Positions 30,827 through 36,298 of a stretch of DNA of 36,298 nt are shown piece after piece. The DNA is taken from NCBI GenBank assembly GCA_013297655.1, contig JAAFHV010000068.1, forward strand, positions 1 to 36,298, read 5' to 3'. Both the position numbers and the translations under genes were made by a program. Every line of letters begins with the position of its first letter. Positions within the stretch are counted from its first letter, which is position 1. The notes beneath the pieces are model-generated. The model had not been told where the DNA came from, ran no database searches, and saw only the letters and a program-made list of their open reading frames with translations. Source of the DNA: Myxococcales bacterium (lineage in GTDB: Bacteria > Myxococcota_A > Polyangia > Polyangiales > Polyangiaceae).

Positions 30827-30846
30827 GTAACTCTTCGATGAGTTAC
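30827..30846. promoter_or_regulatory. Perfect palindrome between gltB and the divergent gene (candidate operator)
   Basis: GTAACTC (30827-30833) and GAGTTAC (30840-30846) are perfect 7-bp arms around TTCGAT. The 20-bp element lies 54 bp upstream of gltB and 56 bp upstream of the gene at 30903, the usual place for a dimeric regulator that could serve both genes. The regulator is not identifiable from the window. It is not T-tailed, so it does not look like a terminator. Confidence 0.45.
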
Positions 30847-30888
30847 GAAACTGCCACGGGCGATGCACGCGCGCTCTCCGATCTCGGC

Positions 30889-30894
30889 TAACTT
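30889..30894 (+). promoter_or_regulatory. -10-like hexamer directly before the gene at 30903
   Basis: TAACTT ends 8 bases before the ATG at 30903 and fits TANNNT. It predicts a nearly leaderless transcript. No -35 match is present at 16-18 bp. Confidence 0.4.
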
Positions 30895-30902
30895 CGCGGA
30901 CG

Positions 30903-32381
30903 ATGTCGCAGCTCAAGGAGAAGACGGTCGTCACCATCGGGGCTGCGCTCCTCGCGGGGGTGGTCATTTGGGCCGTCGCGAAGAAGGAGCCCGATGCGCC
31001 GGCGGTGCCCGTCATCACCGAGGCCGCCGCTCCGCTCGAGGCCGGGCCCACGAACGCGTCGTTGGCCGTGGCGGAGGCCGGGGCCGACGCGGCGAAGAGC
31101 GCGACGCAGACGCCGGAGCCGCTCCCGATCGAGCACGAGGTCACGATCGAGCTCGCGGTGATCGCGCCGAAGGCCACCGCCGCGAAGCTCGCCGAGTACG
31201 CGGCGCAGACGGCCGACAAGTGGCCGCTGAAGACATCCGATTGTGCAGGCGACTGCGCCCCGATCCGAAAGTTTCTCGCCGACGCGAAGGCCACCGTCGA
31301 GGTGATGGCGGCAGCCGATTGGATCCTGCCCCCGAAAGACAGCTTGGGCACCGTCGCGCGCACCGTCCCGGAGGGAGAACGGAACGCGCTCTACGACGCG
31401 AAGAGCCTGCTCGTCGTGCACGTGCAGGGCGAGAGCACCTCCGATCACATGCCCTTCCGCGCCGGCTTCGGGCTCACCGCCGCGCTCGCACGTGAGCTTC
31501 AGGGGTATGTCCACGACGAGGTCACGCACCGCATCGATCCCGCGATCGCTTTCGCCGATCGTCTGCCGAAGACCCCGATCGGGACGCCTTTTTTCGTACC
31601 CGAATCGCTCCTCGTGCAGCTTCACCCGCTCGACGAAGAAGACGTCGCGGGCCCGTATCGGCTCCTGACGCTCGGCCTCGCGCGCTACGGCGTCCCCGAC
31701 CTCGAGATGCGCGGGTTCCACGAAAAAGACGGAGGCCGACTCGCCCTCGTGCTCAACACCATCGCGTCGAAGGTGGCGCAGGGCGAGCGCGGACCAGAGA
31801 TCCGCGTGAGCCTCGCGGACGTGGCGAAGGTCGCAAAAAAGAAGCCGGAGGACCTCTCGAAGGGCTCCGCAAAGGCCAAAGATCTCAAACTTTTGCTCAC
31901 GTTGTCGGAGCGCATGCCGGCCGATCCGGACAACGACGTGTATCGCGTCGAAGCGCCGGGCGATGGCGACGAAGAGGCCCACGGCGAGCTCTTGGCGACG
32001 CTCTTCGGCGAGCCTCGTGTGCTCACGCAAGGTACGAACGATCCCTTGCTCCTCGCCGCCGAAGCGCGCGCCAAAAAATCGGTCGCGGCGGCGGTGGCGA
32101 AGTGGAAAAAAGGCGGAGGGAGCCTCATCCTTCGGGTGCCCTTTCCCGTCGAGGGCGAGAAGGGAAAAGCGGAGGTCATGTGGATGAAGGTGACCTCCTG
32201 CGACGACGGGGGGCTCTGCAAGGGCACCCTCTCGAGCCGACCCGTGTTCGCGAAGAACCTCAAGCCCGGAGGCGACGTGAGCGGGAAGCTGACCGACGTC
32301 TCGGATTACCTCCTCGAGCTCGCCGACGGCACGAAGGAAGGCGGGGAGACGATCCCGCTGTTGGAGCGAGCAGGCAGGTAG
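30903..32381 (+). CDS. Membrane-anchored protein with DUF2314-like C-terminus
   Basis: The 492-residue product has one N-terminal hydrophobic segment at about 8-25 (VVTIGAALLAGVVIWAV), then an Ala/Pro/Glu-rich linker to about residue 75. It is therefore probably anchored in the inner membrane, facing outward. A folded middle region with a Cys pair (SDCAGDCAPIRKFL) follows, and the last 100 residues include AEVMWMKVTSCDDGGLCKGTLSSRPVF and GGDVSGKLTDVSDYLLEL. That end resembles DUF2314 domains, which carry a conserved E-x-M-W motif and a G-x-L segment. The biochemical function of that domain is unknown. The gene diverges from gltB and is followed 24 bp later by a lipoprotein gene. Confidence 0.75.
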   Translation: MSQLKEKTVVTIGAALLAGVVIWAVAKKEPDAPAVPVITEAAAPLEAGPTNASLAVAEAGADAAKSATQTPEPLPIEHEVTIELAVIAPKATAAKLAEYAAQTADKWPLKTSDCAGDCAPIRKFLADAKATVEVMAAADWILPPKDSLGTVARTVPEGERNALYDAKSLLVVHVQGESTSDHMPFRAGFGLTAALARELQGYVHDEVTHRIDPAIAFADRLPKTPIGTPFFVPESLLVQLHPLDEEDVAGPYRLLTLGLARYGVPDLEMRGFHEKDGGRLALVLNTIASKVAQGERGPEIRVSLADVAKVAKKKPEDLSKGSAKAKDLKLLLTLSERMPADPDNDVYRVEAPGDGDEEAHGELLATLFGEPRVLTQGTNDPLLLAAEARAKKSVAAAVAKWKKGGGSLILRVPFPVEGEKGKAEVMWMKVTSCDDGGLCKGTLSSRPVFAKNLKPGGDVSGKLTDVSDYLLELADGTKEGGETIPLLERAGR

Positions 32382-32390
32382 CTCTCGCGC

Positions 32391-32396
32391 TAAAGT
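32391..32396 (+). promoter_or_regulatory. -10-like hexamer directly before the lipoprotein gene
   Basis: TAAAGT ends 9 bases before the GTG at 32406 and fits TANNNT. It lies in the 24-bp gap after the previous stop, so the lipoprotein gene may have its own promoter despite being close to the upstream gene. Confidence 0.35.
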
Positions 32397-32405
32397 AGGG
32401 CCACC

Positions 32406-33704
32406 GTGGCTTCCCTTCGCTCGCGCGCTTTGGTCGTGTTCGTTGGCGCTTTCGCGTCGTTCAGCGCTGCCCTCGCGGCGTGCTCCGATCTGAAGGCCGG
32501 TGGAGACGGCGCCGACGCGAGCCCCGAGGCGAGCCCCACGTCGACAGGCCCTGTCGAGCCGCTCGTCGACGGCGCGCTCCCGGACGGCGCGCTCCCGGAC
32601 GGCGCGAAGCCGCCCACTTCCGGCGATGCGAGCGGCGACGCGCAGTTCCAGTTCGACGGCGGGATCGTCCCGCGCCCCACCTGCGTCGGCAACACGTCGG
32701 AGAGCTGGGTGCCGGCCCCGGGCTGCGTGCCCAACGCGGGCCCTGGCCGCTGCACGTTCACCAAGGTGTCCCGCACGTGCAAGAACGGGAGCTGCCAAAA
32801 AGGGTATTGCCAGGAGCTCGAGTTCACCGCCGAGCAGCCGAGCACTCCCGCCAAGTTCGTATACCAAGTATGGGGAGCGGCGCCGGACGCGATCTGGGCC
32901 GTCGGTCAGGGAGTCTTCTTCTTCAACGGGACGAGCTGGGCTCCGGTCGACGTCGGCGAGACGTTCGACAACTTCACGGAGGCCTTCGCGGTCGCGGGCA
33001 CCACCCGAGACGACGTCACGATCCTCACTGGCAATTTCAACACCGGCCCGATGGTGCTCCGCCGCCGCGACGCGGGCGGCATTTGGCGCGCCGTAAACAG
33101 CGTGCCGGCAGCGGTGTGGGGTGGCGGCCTCTTCGCCCTCGGCCAGAACCGATTCCTCGTGCATCTCGGCACGAGGGGCGCGTACTACGCCGCCCCGGGA
33201 CAGACCACGTTTCTCAAAGATCTCTTTGGGTTCCCGGGCAGTCATCACTACACGAACGCGCTCTCGGGGTTCAAAGCAGACGACGTGCTCATCGCGAACG
33301 CCGGCTTCGACGGCACGTACTTCTTCAATGGCAGCGAGGCGAAGAAGCTCGGCACGAACGGCGGGCCGCCCGCCCACGCGGTGCTCTACACCCCCGACGT
33401 GCTCGGCTTTCTCTCCGTCGGCTCCAAGGTCGATTTGTTCGACGCGGTCGCCGGCACTCGCATCGGCGCTCAAGTCGACTTGCCTACGACGCTCGCGGCC
33501 CCGAGCAGCGTGTGGAAAGGCATGGATGGCACGAGCGCCGATCGTATGTTCGTCTGCGCGGCCGAGGGCGTGCTCGCGCGTCGCGACAGCACCGGCACCT
33601 TCTCGCGCGTGACGGTCCCGACGCCGCTTCAGATGAACGCGGTCTTCGCGAGCCCGTGGGGCGACGTCTACGTCGCGGGCTCCCGCGTCTGGCACGGCAA
33701 GTAA
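32406..33704 (+). CDS. Lipoprotein, possibly beta-propeller
   Basis: The 432-residue product begins at a GTG and has a lipoprotein signal peptide with lipobox LAAC (Cys26). An Asp/Ala/Pro-rich tether with three DGALP-type repeats (about 55-69) follows. A small Cys-rich stretch, CTFTKVSRTCKNGSCQKGYC, comes next and may be disulfide-bonded. From about residue 150 to the end there are repeated strands with a W-x-x-G/A-V pattern (VWGAAPDAIWAVGQGVFFFNG, FASPWGDVYVAGSRVWHG), suggesting a beta-propeller like those in many myxobacterial lipoproteins. The ligand or partner is unknown. The stop is followed at once by the repeat array at 33720. Confidence 0.75.
   Translation: MASLRSRALVVFVGAFASFSAALAACSDLKAGGDGADASPEASPTSTGPVEPLVDGALPDGALPDGAKPPTSGDASGDAQFQFDGGIVPRPTCVGNTSESWVPAPGCVPNAGPGRCTFTKVSRTCKNGSCQKGYCQELEFTAEQPSTPAKFVYQVWGAAPDAIWAVGQGVFFFNGTSWAPVDVGETFDNFTEAFAVAGTTRDDVTILTGNFNTGPMVLRRRDAGGIWRAVNSVPAAVWGGGLFALGQNRFLVHLGTRGAYYAAPGQTTFLKDLFGFPGSHHYTNALSGFKADDVLIANAGFDGTYFFNGSEAKKLGTNGGPPAHAVLYTPDVLGFLSVGSKVDLFDAVAGTRIGAQVDLPTTLAAPSSVWKGMDGTSADRMFVCAAEGVLARRDSTGTFSRVTVPTPLQMNAVFASPWGDVYVAGSRVWHGK
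32568..32612 (+). repeat. Three in-frame 15-bp repeats in the lipoprotein tether
   Basis: GACGGCGCGCTCCCG occurs at 32568 and 32583, and a partly diverged third unit starts at 32598. They encode DGALP, DGALP and DGAKP in the linker after the lipid anchor. Confidence 0.85.
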
Positions 33705-33719
33705 GTATCGCGGGCCGCG

Positions 33720-33995
33720 CGAGCCGCGCGTCGCTCCGGAGCCTCGCGTCGCTCCCGGAGGCGCGAGCCTCACGTCGCTCCCGAGGCGCGAGCCTCACGT
33801 CGCTCCCGAGGCGCGAGCCTCACGTCGCTCCCGAGGCGCGAGCCTCACGTCGCTCCCGAGGCGCGAGCCTCACGTCGCTCCCGAGGCGCACGGTGCCTCA
33901 CGTCGCTCCCGAGGCGCGAGCCTCACGTCGCTCCCGAGGCGCGAGCCTCACGTCGCTCCCGAGGCGCGAGCCTCACGTCGCTCCCGAGGCGCACG
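33720..33995 (+). repeat. 25-bp tandem repeat, about eleven copies (family copy 3)
   Basis: The core CGTCGCT recurs at 33729, 33747, 33773, 33798, 33823, 33848, 33873, 33901, 33926, 33951 and 33976. The spacing is 25 bp except at the degenerate left edge (18 and 26) and one step of 28 bp caused by an extra CACGGTG-type insertion. The main unit reads CCTCACGTCGCTCCCGAG plus GCGCGAG and differs from the repeat at 959 only at two bases (CC instead of TG). Arms GCCTC and GAGGC could form a hairpin in each unit. The units are contiguous, with no unique spacers. Confidence 0.95.
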
Positions 33996-34423
33996 TGCGC
34001 GTCCCACGAGGTGACATTCGCGGGCACCGACCGGCTGCAACGTGAGCCGGATCGACCAAAGAGTCAGCGCGCTGCTTTTCGTTTGAATCGCTTGCGCAAT
34101 TCGCGTGCCACCGCTTCGGCGCGAAGCGCTCTATCGCCGAGGTCCATGAAATCCAAAGGATCTCTTGGATGGAGCGGCGCGCGGCGAGCGCGAGTCGCGC
34201 CACTTCTGGCACGCCAATCGCGCCACTTTTGGCTCGATTTTGGTCGCCCCAGGGCACGGCCCCTCGCTTGACAATCGAGGGATAGCGCTCAAAACTCGAG
34301 TCGCGTTATCGCCTCGCGCTCGAGCGTGGGGCGCGGCGCCCTCGGGGATGACGAGATACCGAACGCGCCGCAGCACGTCGCGTCGTCGGAGCGTTGTCCT
34401 CACGTCCGAGCGCTCCTTCATCC
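33996..34423. other. 428-bp gap without a convincing gene
   Basis: No supported coding region was found. The gap holds a direct repeat, TCGCGCCACTTCTGGC (34195-34210) and TCGCGCCACTTTTGGC (34218-34233), differing at one base. It also holds perfect 6-bp arms CCCTCG (34261-34266) and CGAGGG (34276-34281). A perfect -35 TTGACA lies at 34268-34273, mostly inside the loop of that inverted repeat. The best -10 partner is a weak AAAACT at 34291-34296 (spacing 17), so a promoter for the kinase gene is possible but poorly supported. Confidence 0.5.
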
Positions 34424-36130
34424 ATGTCTTCCGCCCTTCCCGATCGTCCGCCGACGCCCTCCGCTTCACGGATCGACGCGACCTTGCTCGCGACCGTGCT
34501 GGCGGGCCTTTTGCTGTTGGGGGTAGCGGTCTCGTCGTTAGTGCAGCTCAGGCACTCGTCGGACGAGAGGGCGTGGGTCGCCCATACGCGCGCGGTGATC
34601 GACGAGCTGACGGAGGCGAAGTCGCTCGCGAAGGCGCTCGAGTTCCCCGCGCTCGGGCCCGTGGTCGCCGCTGATCCGCCGAAGCTCTCGGCGCTCGAGA
34701 GCTCGGCCGGCGCCTTGCGAAAGCTCACCGCCGACAATCCCGATCAGCAGCGCCGCCTCGACCGCCTCGGGTCCGCGCTCGAACGCTTGCACACGGCACC
34801 GACGCTCGCGGACGCGACGTTCGTGGCGTCGACCCTCGACGAGATGCAAACACACGAGCGCGCGCTCCTCGCCGGGAGGGGTGCGCGCGCGAAGGCCGCG
34901 AACGAGCGCGCCGAGCTCCTCGTCCTCGTCGGCAACGCGCTCGCGTTCGCCCTGGTGGGATACTCGGTTTGGCAATCAAGGCGCGAGATCCGCGCGCGCA
35001 AGGCCGCACAAGATCTCGCCGACGAGCAACGTCGCGCGGCCGAGGATCTCTACAACCAAGCGCCTTGCGGTTACCACGTGAGCCGAAGCCCCGATCTCGT
35101 CTACGACCGGGTGAACGACACCGAGCTCGCGTGGCTCGGCAGGTCGCGCGAAGAGCTGATTGGCAAGAAGCGGTTCTTCGATTTTCTCACGCCCGAGAGC
35201 AAAGCCAAGATCGACGCCCTCTCGATGGCCGACCGACTCGCAGCGAAGGGCTCGATCGAGCTCGATCTCGTCCGTCACGACGGGAGCACGCTGACCGTCA
35301 CGGTCGCATCTTCGCCCGCGCGCGACGCCGCCGGCGAGGTCACCGGCTGGAGGACGACGCTCTTCGACATCGACGAGCGAAAGAAATCGGCGCGCGAAAC
35401 GGAGGCGCTCCGCAAGGAGCTCGAGATCCGCGCCGCGAGCCTCGAGGAGGTCAACAAAGACCTCGAGTCGTTCAGCTACTCGATCTCGCACGACCTCCGC
35501 GCGCCGCTCCGCGCGATCGGCGGGTTTGCGCGAATTCTCGAGGAAGATCACGGTGAGGCGCTGGGACCGGAGGGCCTTCGTGTGCTCGGTGTGGTGCGTT
35601 CGAACACGTCGCGGATGTCGCAGCTCGTCGACGATCTCTTGACCTTCTCGCGCCTCGGGCGGAAGTCGGTCGCGCGCGTCGACCTCGACATGAAACGACT
35701 CGCGGAGGACGTGGTGGAGGAGCTGCGAAACCAGGCCGGCGCGCTCTCCGCCGAGGTGATCGTGGGCGACCTCCCCCGCGCCCACGCCGACGCCCGCCTC
35801 GTACGCCAGGTGCTCGTGAATCTGGTCTCGAACGCCTTAAAATACAGCTCCGGCAAGGAGAGCGCAAGGGTCGAGGTCACGGCGACGGAGGAAGACGGCG
35901 CCGCCGTCTACCACGTGAAGGACAACGGCGCCGGCTTCGACATGCAGGGCTACGAGAAGCTCTTCGGGGTGTTCCAGCGGCTCCACCGCCACGAGGAGTT
36001 CCCCGGTACCGGCGTGGGCCTCGCGATCGCGCACCGCGTGGTGTCGAAGCACGGCGGCAAGATCTGGGGTGAAGGCGCGGTCGGCGTCGGCGCCGAGTTC
36101 CATTTTACGTTACCGAAGGAGGGCGTGTGA
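34424..36130 (+). CDS. PAS-domain sensor histidine kinase
   Basis: The 568-residue product has two membrane segments (about 20-41 and 164-182) flanking a helical extracytoplasmic sensor region that resembles four-helix CHASE3-type domains. A PAS domain (about 205-318, ending FDIDERKK) and a short coiled coil follow. A HisKA domain has the phosphorylated His356 in [20 protein letters not shown]. The ATPase domain has an N box ([13 protein letters not shown]), G1 (VKDNGAGFD) and G2 ([13 protein letters not shown]). The kinase should autophosphorylate and signal to the response regulator encoded next. ATG 34424 was chosen over the in-frame TTG at 34394. Its stop overlaps the next start. Confidence 0.93.
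   Translation: MSSALPDRPPTPSASRIDATLLATVLAGLLLLGVAVSSLVQLRHSSDERAWVAHTRAVIDELTEAKSLAKALEFPALGPVVAADPPKLSALESSAGALRKLTADNPDQQRRLDRLGSALERLHTAPTLADATFVASTLDEMQTHERALLAGRGARAKAANERAELLVLVGNALAFALVGYSVWQSRREIRARKAAQDLADEQRRAAEDLYNQAPCGYHVSRSPDLVYDRVNDTELAWLGRSREELIGKKRFFDFLTPESKAKIDALSMADRLAAKGSIELDLVRHDGSTLTVTVASSPARDAAGEVTGWRTTLFDIDERKKSARETEALRKELEIRAASLEEVNKDLESFSYSISHDLRAPLRAIGGFARILEEDHGEALGPEGLRVLGVVRSNTSRMSQLVDDLLTFSRLGRKSVARVDLDMKRLAEDVVEELRNQAGALSAEVIVGDLPRAHADARLVRQVLVNLVSNALKYSSGKESARVEVTATEEDGAAVYHVKDNGAGFDMQGYEKLFGVFQRLHRHEEFPGTGVGLAIAHRVVSKHGGKIWGEGAVGVGAEFHFTLPKEGV
36116..36122 (+). promoter_or_regulatory. Strong ribosome binding site for the response regulator
   Basis: AAGGAGG lies 7 bases before the ATG at 36130, inside the last codons of the kinase gene. 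It is a full match to the anti-Shine-Dalgarno sequence and supports the chosen start, in contrast to the many starts here that lack such a site. Confidence 0.7.
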
Positions 36131-36298
36131 TGTCCGATCGAGTCGAAATTTTGCTTGTAGAGGATAACCCTGCCGACGCCGAGCTGACCCAGCGCGCCCT
36201 CCGCCGGAACCGTGTTCGAAACGACATCCACTGGGTGCAGGACGGCGCCGAGGCGCTCGACTTCTTGTTCTCCGAGGGGGCCTACGCCTCGCGCGCCG
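36130..36298 (+). CDS. Response regulator receiver protein, N-terminal part (cut by window edge)
   Basis: The visible 56 residues begin [20 protein letters not shown] and continue [19 protein letters not shown]. This is a CheY-like receiver domain with the acidic pair Glu11/Asp12 that binds Mg; the phosphorylated Asp lies beyond the window. The spacing and the [10 protein letters not shown] segment resemble the Rcp1-type single-domain regulators found beside phytochrome-like and PAS kinases. The ATG shares a base with the kinase stop (TGATG), so the pair should be translationally coupled. Confidence 0.9.
   Translation, partial: MSDRVEILLVEDNPADAELTQRALRRNRVRNDIHWVQDGAEALDFLFSEGAYASRA

Noticed and set aside
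34064-34147. Small minus-strand frame of 27 residues, rich in Arg/Lys/Ala (ends RKRFKRKAAR)
   Set aside because: It looks protein-like but is very short, has no ribosome binding site or promoter, and has no recognisable family. It could be the remnant of a gene.

Overview
The window looks like chromosomal DNA from a large-genome member of the Myxococcota, probably Polyangia-like. The reasons are very high GC with strong third-position bias, a MYXO-CTERM-like tail on a secreted subtilase, many lipoprotein and secreted hypothetical genes, a tetratricopeptide (TPR) protein of about 4,010 residues, and short tandem repeats between genes. This taxonomic call is inference; there is no rRNA or tRNA in the window to fix it. 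No phage, insertion sequence, plasmid or CRISPR signal was seen.

Layout. 1-913 (minus): an NRDE/TANGO2-family gene overlapping the start of a truncated lipoprotein gene. 1048-4431 (plus): a membrane protein with a PH-like domain, then a secreted subtilisin-family protease. 4493-5920 (minus): a secreted protein of unknown function. 5929-8355 (plus): a near-consensus sigma70-type promoter, two overlapping unknown genes (one Pro/Ala-rich), an AT-richer gap with a Fur-box-like sequence, and a small protein that may be CheW-like. 8360-8559: a 25-bp tandem repeat array. 8583-9524 (minus): heme O synthase (ctaB). 9721-21753 (plus): the giant TPR gene, one third of the window. 21865-30772 (minus): a tightly packed gltB-gltD-Hsp70-J-protein operon. 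30903-33704 (plus): a membrane-anchored protein with a DUF2314-like end and a lipoprotein that may be a beta-propeller. 33720-33995: a second large 25-bp repeat array. 34424-36298 (plus): a PAS-containing sensor histidine kinase translationally coupled to a response regulator cut by the window edge.

How the genes work together. GltB and GltD are the two subunits of NADPH-dependent glutamate synthase. Unusually, an Hsp70 with a 270-residue disordered insert between its two working domains, and a small J-protein with a TPR-like tail, follow in the same operon with gaps or overlaps of a few bases. The kinase and response regulator form a two-component pair.

The strongest unexplained signals are: (i) one 25-bp repeat family at three separate intergenic sites; (ii) -10-like TANNNT hexamers only 6-9 bases before the start codon of at least five genes, which predicts leaderless transcripts; (iii) the unusual Hsp70/J pair inside the gltBD operon; and (iv) the giant TPR protein.
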